Source of the DNA: Rhodopseudomonas sp.
Lineage (GTDB): Bacteria > Pseudomonadota > Alphaproteobacteria > Rhizobiales > Xanthobacteraceae
Reading direction: 5' to 3'
DNA length: 64,000 nucleotides
Assembly (NCBI GenBank): GCA_016124795.1
Contig: WGNB01000029.1
Span: 1-64,000 of the forward strand
A model generated the notes under the pieces. It was given only the letters and a program-made list of their open reading frames with translations. It ran no database searches and was not told the DNA's origin. Shown here piece by piece: positions 25,179 to 33,581 of the stretch. A program made the position numbers and the translations under genes. The number at the start of each line of letters is the position of its first letter. Within the stretch, counting starts at the first letter, position 1.

Positions 25179-26582
25179 ATGCCGGGCGCACCGGTCGTCA
25201 AGTTGCGAGAGACAGCGATCGCACCGGTTATCGATGCCCTGAAGGCGCGCTGGCCCGAACGCACCTCGGTCGCCGAGGCGGTCCGCCTGCATCATGCCAA
25301 CACCTTGTCCTGGCACCGGCCGCAGCCGCCAGACGCGGTGTTCTTCGCCGAGACCACCGCCGAGGTTCAGGACGTCGTCAAGCTGTGCGCCGACCACAAA
25401 GTGCCGCTGATTGCCTTTGGAGCCGGCACGTCTCTGGAAGGCCATATCAACGCGCCGCATGGCGGCGTGTGCATCGACCTGTCGCGAATGAATGCCATCG
25501 TGTCGGTCGAAGCCGAAGACCTGACCTGCACGGTGCAGGCCGGGGTCACCCGCAAGCAACTCAACGATCATTTGCGCGACCAGGGCCTGTTCTTTCCGAT
25601 CGATCCCGGCGCCGACGCCAGCCTCGGCGGCATGGCGGCCACGCGCGCGTCCGGCACCAATGCCGTGCGTTACGGCACCATGCGTGAAAACGTCGTGGCG
25701 CTGACCGCGGTGATGCCGGACGGTCGCGTCATCCGCACCGCGCGGCGCGCGCGCAAATCGGCCGCCGGTTACGATCTCACCCGGTTGCTGGTCGGATCGG
25801 AAGGCACGCTCGGCATCATCACCGAAGTGACATTACGGCTGCACGGCATTCCGGAAGTCATCGCCGCCGCGATTTGTCCATTCTCGACGATCGAGGATGC
25901 CTGCAACACGGCAATCATGGCGATGCAGACCGGATTGCCGCTGGCGCGCGTCGAACTGCTCAACGAGTTGCAGATCCGCGCCTGCAACATCTACTCCAAG
26001 CTCACGCTTGCCGAGACGCCGACTCTGTTCGTCGAATTTCACGGCAGCCAGAACACGGTCGACGAACAGGTCGCGCTGTTCAAAGCCATCACCGCCGACA
26101 ATAACGGCGGCGAATTCCAATGGTCGACGCGGCCCGAGGAACGCTCGAAGCTCTGGCAGGCGCGGCATGACGCCGCCTATTCCTGTCTGGTGCTGCGCCC
26201 CGGCGCCCAGGTGGTGGCGACCGATGTCTGCGTGCCGATTTCACGGCTGGCCGAATGCGTCACCGCGACCAAGCAGGATCTCGCCGACAGCGGCTTGTTC
26301 GGTCCGATCGTCGGCCATGTCGGCGATGGCAATTTCCATGTCGCCGTCCTGTTCAACCGCGACGATCCGGACGATGTCGCCCGGATGAAAGCCTTCACCG
26401 AACGGCTGGCGATGCGCGCCATCGCGATGGACGGCACCTGCACCGGCGAACACGGCGTCGGCCAGGGCAAGATGTCCTATCTCGACGCCGAATACGGTAA
26501 CGCGCTTGATTTCATGCGCCAGATCAAACGCACTTTCGACCCCGACAACATCATGAACCCGGGGAAGATTTTCACACTCTGA
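25179..26582 (+). CDS. FAD-binding oxidoreductase, D-lactate dehydrogenase/glycolate oxidase type
   Basis: A 467-residue flavoenzyme of the VAO/PCMH family, oxidising a 2-hydroxy acid to a 2-oxo acid. The FAD domain shows 'VPLIAFGAGTSLEGHI' (about 71-86), 'DPGADASLGGMAATRASGTNAVRYG' (147-171) and 'LLVGSEGTLGIITEVTL'. The C-terminal domain has 'GPIVGHVGDGNFH' and 'GEHGVGQGKM', metal/substrate blocks of the GlcD/LDHD group. Position beside the aldolase and the 2-oxoacid:ferredoxin oxidoreductase suggests it produces a 2-oxo acid for them; that is inference. Confidence 0.9.
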   Translation: MPGAPVVKLRETAIAPVIDALKARWPERTSVAEAVRLHHANTLSWHRPQPPDAVFFAETTAEVQDVVKLCADHKVPLIAFGAGTSLEGHINAPHGGVCIDLSRMNAIVSVEAEDLTCTVQAGVTRKQLNDHLRDQGLFFPIDPGADASLGGMAATRASGTNAVRYGTMRENVVALTAVMPDGRVIRTARRARKSAAGYDLTRLLVGSEGTLGIITEVTLRLHGIPEVIAAAICPFSTIEDACNTAIMAMQTGLPLARVELLNELQIRACNIYSKLTLAETPTLFVEFHGSQNTVDEQVALFKAITADNNGGEFQWSTRPEERSKLWQARHDAAYSCLVLRPGAQVVATDVCVPISRLAECVTATKQDLADSGLFGPIVGHVGDGNFHVAVLFNRDDPDDVARMKAFTERLAMRAIAMDGTCTGEHGVGQGKMSYLDAEYGNALDFMRQIKRTFDPDNIMNPGKIFTL

Positions 26583-26656
26583 CCGCGGCGGCGGGGCCGG
26601 CCGACCGGCCAAAGTGAAGGCCGGAACGCAGGCCGCGCTTGGCTCCGCCGGGATAC

Positions 26657-26695
26657 TGGATACAATATACAGAATCGCAATCACAAGTTTTAAAC
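26657..26695 (+). promoter_or_regulatory. Candidate operator upstream of GntR gene
   Basis: AT-rich promoter region with TGGATACAATATACAG (26657-26672) and GTTTTAAAC (26687-26695) ending four bases before the GntR ATG. Related strings occur upstream of the first binding protein (TGGATACTGTTTACAC, 24212-24227 region), in the EthD-like/FAD oxidase gap (TGGATAT at 25081 and GTTTAAAA at 25093) and upstream of the second binding protein (TAGATACTTTAAAC, 33475-33488). A shared binding site of the adjacent regulator is inferred. Confidence 0.4.
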
Positions 26696-26698
26696 ATC

Positions 26699-27415
26699 AT
26701 GACCAACAGTCTTGCCGTGTCGGCACCCCTGCCCCTGCGGCCCAATTCGCTCCGCGAGCAAATTCGCGAGTCCATTCGACGCCAGCTGCAGCACGGCGAG
26801 ATCGGCCCGGACGAACGGCTGGTCGATGTCGAAATCGCCAACAAGCTCGGTGTGTCGCGAATGCCCGTGCGCGAGGCTTTGTTGCAGCTCGTCAACGAAG
26901 GCTATCTGGTCAGCACGACGCGCGGCTTCATGCTGCCGACCCTGTCGTTGCAGGACATCAAGGATATCTTTGAAGTCCGCAAGCTGCTGGAGCCGCCGGC
27001 CGCCGCCAACGCGGCGCGCAATCTTACGCCCGAAGGCGCGGCAACCTTGCGCCAGGCACTCACAAGCGCCCGCAAGGCGCACGCCGCGCGCGACGTCGAC
27101 GAACTGGCCGCCGCCAACCGGCTATTCCGCGCCACATGGCTCGCCGCCGAATCCAACTGGCGCATGGCCGCGACCATTCAACGCTTCATCGACCAGGTTC
27201 AGGTGGTTCGGCTCGGCACGCTCGACGATCCGCGCACCCAGGACATCGTGCTCGACGGCCTTGAAAAGCTGGTCAGCGCCTTCGAGCGGCACGACGCGGC
27301 CGCCGCCGAGACCTTCATGATGGCGTTTATTCTCGACGCCGAACGCTGCTTTTTCGCCGGCCATGAAAAGCGCCAGCGCGAAGGCAAGGCGCCCGCACTC
27401 AAGGTGGGCGCCTGA
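26699..27415 (+). CDS. GntR family regulator, FCD type (second)
   Basis: A 238-residue regulator with a GntR winged helix (about 15-80; 'ERLVDVEIANKLGVSRMPVREALLQL') and an FCD domain ('DIKDIFEVRKLLEPPAAANAARNL', then helices to about 225). It parallels the regulator at 15897 in length and in the phrase RKLLEPPAA. The ATG at 26699 keeps the domain near the N-terminus. It lies between the FAD oxidase and the aldolase gene (32 bases to the latter), so it probably controls this catabolic block and maybe the two ABC importers. Confidence 0.88.
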   Translation: MTNSLAVSAPLPLRPNSLREQIRESIRRQLQHGEIGPDERLVDVEIANKLGVSRMPVREALLQLVNEGYLVSTTRGFMLPTLSLQDIKDIFEVRKLLEPPAAANAARNLTPEGAATLRQALTSARKAHAARDVDELAAANRLFRATWLAAESNWRMAATIQRFIDQVQVVRLGTLDDPRTQDIVLDGLEKLVSAFERHDAAAAETFMMAFILDAERCFFAGHEKRQREGKAPALKVGA

Positions 27416-27447
27416 ATGGCGATCGCCGTCGGTCGGGAGCTTCAGCC

Positions 27448-28206
27448 GTGAATTTGCAAGAGATGACGTTGCGCCGCCGTCTCGGCCAACAGCCAATCGC
27501 CGTGCTATGGATGTCCGTCGGTTCGACCACCGTCATCGAACTGGCGCGATCGGCCCAGGCCGACGCCATCGTCATCGATATGCAGCACGGTCTTTGGGAT
27601 CGGGCCACGCTGGAACAAGCCGTCGGCGCGGTCGCGCCGGGCGCTTCGGCGCTGGTGCGGGTTGCCGAGAATTCACCGATCGCCATCGGCCAGGCGCTCG
27701 ATAGCGGCGCCGAGGGCGTCATCATTCCCCTGATCGAAAGCGCCAGCGAGGCCGCGCAAGCCGTCGCCGCCGCGCGCTTCCCGCCGGACGGCAACCGCTC
27801 CGGCGGCGGCGTCCGGCCGTTGGCCGGCGACTTCATGGCCTATCTTGCGACCGCCAACGAACGCACCGTGGTCGGCGTCATGATCGAGACCGCGCGCGGC
27901 GTCGAGAATGCGGCCGCCATTGCGGCAACGCCCGGTGTCGACTTCGTGCTGATCGGCACCGGCGATCTGTCGCTGTCGCTCGGCGCCGCGGACAACGAAA
28001 AGGCCTGCCGCAAGATTTTGAAGGCCTGCGGCAAGGCCGGGATTGCCTGCGCGATCTATACCGGGAACGCCGACCAGGCCGCCGCCCGCGCCAACGAAGG
28101 CTATGCCATGGTGATCGCGGCCAACGACATCGGCGTCGTCGCCCAGGGCTTCAGCGACGCGATGCGACGCTTCCGCGACGCCATCAAGACCCCCGCGGCC
28201 ACCTGA
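27448..28206 (+). CDS. HpcH/HpaI aldolase family protein
   Basis: A 252-residue class II (metal-dependent) pyruvate aldolase-like protein. The usual residues are present: His47 in DMQHG, Arg71, Glu147 in MIETARG, Asp173 in GTGDLSLSLG. The family cleaves 4-hydroxy-2-oxo acids to pyruvate and an aldehyde, typically after aromatic ring opening. Start is GTG at 27448 with GGGAG upstream; an ATG six codons later is possible. Ends seven bases from the convergent ABC ATPase gene. Confidence 0.88.
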   Translation: MNLQEMTLRRRLGQQPIAVLWMSVGSTTVIELARSAQADAIVIDMQHGLWDRATLEQAVGAVAPGASALVRVAENSPIAIGQALDSGAEGVIIPLIESASEAAQAVAAARFPPDGNRSGGGVRPLAGDFMAYLATANERTVVGVMIETARGVENAAAIAATPGVDFVLIGTGDLSLSLGAADNEKACRKILKACGKAGIACAIYTGNADQAAARANEGYAMVIAANDIGVVAQGFSDAMRRFRDAIKTPAAT

Positions 28207-28213
28207 CCCGTCG

Positions 28214-29068
28214 TTACGTCGACCGCTGGCCGCGCCCGAGCCATTGCGGATCGATCACCGGCAGCGGGATCGCATCGATCAGGACCTTTGTGTAGTCGTG
28301 GTGCGGCGACGCAAAGACCTGTTCGCAGGCGCCCTGTTCCACCACCCGGCCGCCGGACAACACATAAACCCGGTCGCACACCGCCCGCACCACCGACAAA
28401 TCGTGGCTGATGAAGGCCATCGACAAATTCATGTCGCGCTTGAGCTCGCCGAGCAATTGCAACACCTGCGCCTGGGTCGACACGTCCAGGCCGGAGACGA
28501 TCTCGTCGGCGAGGACGAAATCCGGCGCCAGCACGACCGCGCGCGCAATACCGACCCGCTGACGCTGACCGCCGGACAATTCGTGCGGATAGCGCTCGAG
28601 CGCCGAAGCCGGAAGGCCGACGCGATCGAGCACGGCGCGCACCTGCACCTCCGCCTCGCGGCGGTCGCGCGCCAGACCATGTAGCAATAACGGCGCGATC
28701 AGAATGTGCCGAATATCGTGACGCGGATTGAGCGACGACATCGGGTCCTGGAAAATCATCTGCATCCGTTTACGCAACGGCCGCAGCGCGTCTTCCTTGA
28801 GCCCGACGATCTCGTGGCGATCGAAGCGGATCGATCCATCGGCGACCGGCACCAGGCCGAGCAAGGCGCGCCCGAGCGTGGTCTTGCCGGAGCCGGACTC
28901 GCCGACAATGCCGACGGTCTGGCCACGCCCGATGACGACATCGACGCCGTGCAGCACCCGCTTTTCCGGCTTCGCCCGTCCGAAGGCGCTGCGCTGACCG
29001 CCATAGGCCACGACGACACCACGGGCGTCGATCAAGGCCTGCTCGGAGATCGTCAGTGGATCAGACAT
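28214..29068 (-). CDS. ABC transporter ATP-binding protein (DppF-type)
   Basis: A 284-residue ATPase of the second dipeptide-type importer. Walker A GIVGESGSGKTT (about 58-69), Q-loop, signature LSGGQRQRVG, Walker B 'FVLADEIVSGLD' are in order. The oligopeptide-type C-terminal extension is short. The ATG at 29068 overlaps the end of the upstream ATPase gene by eight bases. Last gene of the SBP-B-C-D-F operon. Confidence 0.9.
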   Translation of the reverse strand: MSDPLTISEQALIDARGVVVAYGGQRSAFGRAKPEKRVLHGVDVVIGRGQTVGIVGESGSGKTTLGRALLGLVPVADGSIRFDRHEIVGLKEDALRPLRKRMQMIFQDPMSSLNPRHDIRHILIAPLLLHGLARDRREAEVQVRAVLDRVGLPASALERYPHELSGGQRQRVGIARAVVLAPDFVLADEIVSGLDVSTQAQVLQLLGELKRDMNLSMAFISHDLSVVRAVCDRVYVLSGGRVVEQGACEQVFASPHHDYTKVLIDAIPLPVIDPQWLGRGQRST

Positions 29069-29945
29069 GGCCGGCCCTTTCACGATCGAAGGCGGCGATC
29101 TCGGCGCGGCAATCCGCGAAAACCGTTTCCGGCACGGGCGCCAGTCCACGGCCCGGCTGATCATAACGCGGGCAGGCATCCATCAGCGCGCGGGTGTAGG
29201 GATGGCGCGGCGCATCGAGCAGGTCCTTGACGCGGCCCTGCTCCATCGTCTTGCCCATATAAAGCAACGTGGCGCGGTCGCAGATCTGCGCCACCACGCC
29301 GAGATCGTGAGTCACGAAGACGACGCCGGTGCCGTGGCGCTCCTGCATGGCGCGAATGAGCCGCAGAATCTGTTTCTGTACGGTGACGTCGAGCGCCGTC
29401 GTCGGCTCGTCGGCAATCACCAGTTTCGGCTCGAGCGCGAAAGCCGCGGCGATCAAGACACGCTGGCGCATTCCGCCGGACAGCTCATGCGGGAAGGCTT
29501 TCATCACCCGCTCGGGTTCGGCCATCTGAACTTCATCGAGCAATTGCAGCGCGCGCAGGCGCGCGTCCGCGGCCGACAGACCGCGCCACAGCCGCAATCC
29601 ATCGGTCAGTTGCGCTTCAATCCGGCGACCGGGGTTCAGCGCGGTCAAGGGATCTTGCGGGATCAGCGAAACGGTCGCGCCCAGCAATTTCCGGCGCGAC
29701 GACGCATCGAGCGTCAGCAGATCGACGCCTTCGAGTGCGATCGAGCCGCTCGCAATCCGGATACCGCGCGGCAGGATGCCGAGGATCGCCTTGGCAATGG
29801 TCGATTTGCCGGCGCCGCTTTCGCCGACCAGACCGTGAACCTCGCCGGCCGCGATATCGAGCGAGACGTCGCGCAGGATCGGCGTTTCGCCGTTGCGCCC
29901 GGTTACCGCGTTGAGGTGAGAGATCGATAACAGCGGCGCGGTCAT
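29061..29945 (-). CDS. ABC transporter ATP-binding protein (DppD-type)
   Basis: A 294-residue ATPase: Walker A GLVGESGAGKS, signature LSGGMRQRVL, Walker B 'LVIADEPTTALD', H-loop 'FVTHDLG'. The C-terminal part continues as 'DACPRYDQPGRGL', but the clear iron-sulfur/cysteine tail seen in many DppD proteins is only partly present. The ATG at 29945 gives a four-base overlap with the DppC-type gene. It pairs with the next ATPase. Confidence 0.9.
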   Translation of the reverse strand: MTAPLLSISHLNAVTGRNGETPILRDVSLDIAAGEVHGLVGESGAGKSTIAKAILGILPRGIRIASGSIALEGVDLLTLDASSRRKLLGATVSLIPQDPLTALNPGRRIEAQLTDGLRLWRGLSAADARLRALQLLDEVQMAEPERVMKAFPHELSGGMRQRVLIAAAFALEPKLVIADEPTTALDVTVQKQILRLIRAMQERHGTGVVFVTHDLGVVAQICDRATLLYMGKTMEQGRVKDLLDAPRHPYTRALMDACPRYDQPGRGLAPVPETVFADCRAEIAAFDRERAGHV

Positions 29946-30838
29946 CGCTGCATCACCGGGTCGAGCGCGCGACGCAGGCCATCGCCAAGCTGGTTGAACG
30001 CCAGAACGGTCGCAAACAGCGCCGCCAGCGGCGCGGCGAAGACCCACCAGGCCTGATAGATGATCTGGCGGCCCTGCGCGATCATGCCGCCCCAGGTCGG
30101 GGTATCGGACGACACCGACAGGCCGACAAAGGACAAGATCGCCTCGACGATCACCGCGATGCCCATTTCGAGTGTGATCAACGCCAACAGGACCGGTGCG
30201 ACATTGGGCAGAATCTCGCGAAACAATATCGTCCAGCGGCCAAAGCCAAGCGTGCGGGCGGCGGTCACGTAATCGCCCTGCGCCTGCGCCATCGTCTCGG
30301 CGCGCACCACCCGGGCAAAGCGGGTCCAGTCGATAATGGCGATGGCGGCGATGACCGAGGTGACCCCCGAGCCCATGATGGCGACGACGAGAATCGAGAG
30401 CAGCACCGGCGGGAACGCCATCCAGATTTCGATCAGGCGCGACACCACGGTATCGGTCACGCCGCGAAAATAGCCGGCGAGCAACCCGAGCAGCGTGCCG
30501 ACCAGCGCGGCCAGCGTGGCGGCGACAAAGGCCACCGTCAGCGCGATCCGGGTGCCGTAAATCAGACGCGACAGCACATCGCGACCGAGATCGTCGGTAC
30601 CGAGCAGGAAACCCGGGTCGTAATCGGCAAAGCCGAGGGGCGGCAGCGTGCCCGACATCAGGTCCTGCGCCAGCGGATCGTGCGGCGCGATCAGCGGCGC
30701 GGCCAAGGCAACGACAACCAGAAACAGGATAAAGCCACCGCCCCAGACCACTTTGGGCTGGCGCGCCAGCGCCTGAAGCCGGCGGCGGCCGCGTGACGGC
30801 GCACCGGTCGTCGCAATGATGGTTGCGCTATCCGCCAT
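29942..30838 (-). CDS. ABC transporter permease (DppC-type), second system
   Basis: A 298-residue permease with the N-terminal arm and helix (about 32-52), 'HDPLAQDL', the DppC motif 'LLGTDDLGRDVLSRLIYG', and five further helices. The ATPase-contact loop reads 'AARTLGFGRWTILFREILPNV'. It is closely similar in pattern to the permease at 20522, supporting a common origin of the two transporters. It overlaps the upstream permease by 11 bases. Confidence 0.9.
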   Translation of the reverse strand: MADSATIIATTGAPSRGRRRLQALARQPKVVWGGGFILFLVVVALAAPLIAPHDPLAQDLMSGTLPPLGFADYDPGFLLGTDDLGRDVLSRLIYGTRIALTVAFVAATLAALVGTLLGLLAGYFRGVTDTVVSRLIEIWMAFPPVLLSILVVAIMGSGVTSVIAAIAIIDWTRFARVVRAETMAQAQGDYVTAARTLGFGRWTILFREILPNVAPVLLALITLEMGIAVIVEAILSFVGLSVSSDTPTWGGMIAQGRQIIYQAWWVFAAPLAALFATVLAFNQLGDGLRRALDPVMQR

Positions 30839-31844
30839 GACGAAGCCGCGGATTGAGGGCGACGGCGCCGAGATCGACCGCCAGATTGACCAGGATGAAC
30901 AACGCGCCGAACACCAGCACCAAGCCTTGAATAAGCGGCAGGTCGCGATTGATGACGGCGTCGATCGCCATCGCGCCGATGCCGGGATAAGCGAAAATGC
31001 GCTCGACGATCACGGTGCCGCCGATCAGGAAGGTGAACTGCACGCCGGTCAGCGCCAGCGTCGGCCCGACCGCGTTGCGCAACGCCTCGCCGATCACCAG
31101 CCGCGATTCCGAAAAGCCCTTGACCCGGGCGACCAGCACGTAGTCCTGCATCATCGCCTCGCTCAAGGCTTCCTTGAGAATACGGACGATGACGGCGGCC
31201 AGCGGCAAGGCCAGCGCCAGCACCGGCATGACCATATGGGCGACAATGTCGCCGGCGATGGCGAAGCGTCCGCGCAGCAGGCTTTCAATCAAATAGAAAT
31301 GGCTGACGAAGGGTACGCCGACGCTGGGGTCCATCCGGCCGGACAGCGGCAGCACCGGCCACAACACGCCGAGCACCAGCACGAAAGCCAAAGCCCAGAC
31401 GAAATCCGGCACCGCCAGCATCAGTCCGTTGACGCCGTCGACCGCCGCTTCGGCTTTGCGGCCCCGCACCAGTGTTCCGGCTATGGCGATCGCACCGCCG
31501 AGGCCGACCGCCACCGCACAGGCGGCGGTCGCCAGTTCGAGCGTCGCCGGCAGACGCTCGCTCAGCAATTCAAGGACGTCACGATGCAGCGAAATCGACA
31601 CCCCGAAATCGCCGCGCAGCACGCCGGCCAGCCAGATTCCGAATTGCACCAGCAAAGGCTGATCGAGACCGTAGCGGGCGCGCAGTTCCGCGACGTCGGC
31701 GGCGCTCGCGCCGGCGCCGATCATCATCGCCACCGGATCGCCCGGCGCGACCCGCAACAGCAGGAACACGACCACCGCGACGCCAAACAGCGTCACGATG
31801 GCCATGCCAATACGTTTGGCCAGAACCGCGGCGATCACCCGCAT
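30828..31844 (-). CDS. ABC transporter permease (DppB-type), second system
   Basis: A 338-residue permease: first helix 'MAIVTLFGVAVVVFLLLRVAPGDP' (about 14-37), long periplasmic region, and 'ARVKGFSESRLVIGEALRNAVGP' as the ATPase-contact loop. It starts with ATG at 31844, 46 bases after the binding-protein stop, and ends inside the start of the DppC-type gene. Confidence 0.9.
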   Translation of the reverse strand: MRVIAAVLAKRIGMAIVTLFGVAVVVFLLLRVAPGDPVAMMIGAGASAADVAELRARYGLDQPLLVQFGIWLAGVLRGDFGVSISLHRDVLELLSERLPATLELATAACAVAVGLGGAIAIAGTLVRGRKAEAAVDGVNGLMLAVPDFVWALAFVLVLGVLWPVLPLSGRMDPSVGVPFVSHFYLIESLLRGRFAIAGDIVAHMVMPVLALALPLAAVIVRILKEALSEAMMQDYVLVARVKGFSESRLVIGEALRNAVGPTLALTGVQFTFLIGGTVIVERIFAYPGIGAMAIDAVINRDLPLIQGLVLVFGALFILVNLAVDLGAVALNPRLRHGG

Positions 31845-31890
31845 CGCATCAAACCAGGTTCGTCAATCGCCCCAGCCGGCCGTCGCACCC

Positions 31891-33432
31891 TCACGCCTTC
31901 TTCGACACGAGCGTCGGCTGGAGCGCGCCCGAGATATTCGGGATCACCTTCAGCTCCGACTTGTACACCACCGGCTGGGCATATTGCAGCAGGCCGATCA
32001 CATCGCCCTGCTCGGCGACGTATTTGCTGACCGCTTTCCAGCCGGCGATGCGCTTCTTCTCGTCGGTCTCGCCCCACAGCGGGCCGATCATCGCGTCGAC
32101 GTCCTTGCTCTTCCAGCTCGAGTGCGGCGACGGTCCGAACATGGCGAAGCCGGTCGAGGTGGTCGGATCGCCGATCGCGTTGCCCCAGTTGTAAAAGGCG
32201 AAGGGCGCCAGCTTGTGGCTGGTGCGCAGCTGGAAATGCTTGGCGACCTCGTAGACTTCGATCTCCGCGTCGAGGCCGATCTTGCGCCACATGCCGACGA
32301 TCGCCTGGATCATCTCGTAGTCTTTCGGCTTGAGACCGCGGGTGGTCTGGATCTTGGTCTTGAGCGGCTTTTCCGGCGAATAGCCGGCCGCCTTCATCAA
32401 AGCCGCCGCCTTCTTGGGATCGTGGACGACCTTGATCGACGGATCGAAGGCTTCGTATTCCGGCGCTTCCAGCGTCGCCAGCGGCACGCCATAGCCGCGC
32501 AGCAGCCGCTTGACGATCGCCTGCTTGTCGATGGCGAGATTGGCCGCCAGACGGACGTCCTTGGTCAGGGTCTTGGCGTCATCGGAATTAATGAAGATCA
32601 TGCCGATGTCGGTGATCGGGGTCGCCACGCCGGTCAGGCCCTTCTTTTTCTTCAGCCGGTCGAATTCCTCGTAAGGAATTTCCAGCGTCAGATCGGACGA
32701 ACCGCTTTCGATTTCGGCGACGCGGCTGGTGGCGTCGGTGACGAATTTGAACACCACGGTTTGGAAGGCCGGCTTGCCGCCCCAGTATTTCGGATTGGCC
32801 TTGAGCCGCAGGAAGGCGTTGCCCTGATATTCGTCGACCATATAAGGCCCGGTGCCGATCGGTTTCTTTTCGAAGCCTTCCGCGCCGACCTTGGTGTAAT
32901 AGGCCTTCGGCAGGACGTAGCCGGTCAGGAACGCCATCCACTTGAACAGCACCGGATCGTATTGCTTGGCGTCGGCCGTCACCCGCTTGCCGTCGATCTT
33001 GAAATTGCTCAGCTCCGACCAGACGAAGGTGATCGGGTTGCCGGTCTTGGGATCGGCGGCGCGCTCCAGCGACCAGACGACGTCCTCCGGCGTGAACGGC
33101 GAACCGTCATGCCAGGTCACGCCTTCGCGCACGTCCATCCAGACTTTCTTCTTGTCGTCGCTCCAGCCCCAGGCCGTCAGCAGGCCGGGCTCGAACGCCA
33201 AATTCGGCTTCTGGCCGACGAACTGATCGAACACCGAGCGATAGATCGCCTGGATGCTCGGGTTGACCGCCGACGGACCGACCGTCGGGTCGAAGGCCGG
33301 CAGGTTGACGTTGAAGGCGATGGTCAGCGTATCGCCGACAGCGGCCTGGGCGACACCACCCGGTCCGATCAGACTGGTAATCAACGCGCCCGCGCCAAGC
33401 GCAAGCGTATCACGACGGGTCGGCGTAAACAT
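31891..33432 (-). CDS. ABC transporter substrate-binding protein (SBP family 5), second system
   Basis: A 513-residue periplasmic binding protein. N-terminal TRRDTLALGAGAL followed by a hydrophobic stretch and VAQAAVG suggests a Tat-type signal peptide. The family block 'GVTWHDGSPFTPEDVVWSLERAADP' is at about 105-130 and 'KDVRLAANLAIDKQA' near 290. It shares many positions with the binding protein at 22475 (for example LPKAYYTKVG versus VPKAYVEKVG), so the two importers probably take related ligands. First gene of its operon; a TAGATAC motif is 43 bases upstream. Confidence 0.9.
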   Translation of the reverse strand: MFTPTRRDTLALGAGALITSLIGPGGVAQAAVGDTLTIAFNVNLPAFDPTVGPSAVNPSIQAIYRSVFDQFVGQKPNLAFEPGLLTAWGWSDDKKKVWMDVREGVTWHDGSPFTPEDVVWSLERAADPKTGNPITFVWSELSNFKIDGKRVTADAKQYDPVLFKWMAFLTGYVLPKAYYTKVGAEGFEKKPIGTGPYMVDEYQGNAFLRLKANPKYWGGKPAFQTVVFKFVTDATSRVAEIESGSSDLTLEIPYEEFDRLKKKKGLTGVATPITDIGMIFINSDDAKTLTKDVRLAANLAIDKQAIVKRLLRGYGVPLATLEAPEYEAFDPSIKVVHDPKKAAALMKAAGYSPEKPLKTKIQTTRGLKPKDYEMIQAIVGMWRKIGLDAEIEVYEVAKHFQLRTSHKLAPFAFYNWGNAIGDPTTSTGFAMFGPSPHSSWKSKDVDAMIGPLWGETDEKKRIAGWKAVSKYVAEQGDVIGLLQYAQPVVYKSELKVIPNISGALQPTLVSKKA

Positions 33433-33581
33433 GACAGTCCCCTCCGGTTACAATCCAACTGATGACGACAAGCCTAGATACTTTAAACCTAAAACAAACC
33501 CGCGAACCCGCCAAGGTGCATTTCGCGCCATTTGAACGGCCGCGCGCATCAATCTGAGGCAGACAAAACGTCGCCGTCAAT

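Noticed and set aside
31798-33462. Long plus-strand frame opposite the second binding protein
   Set aside because: The opposite strand encodes a family-5 binding protein with signal peptide; this frame gives an Arg/Asp-rich product with no recognisable domain.
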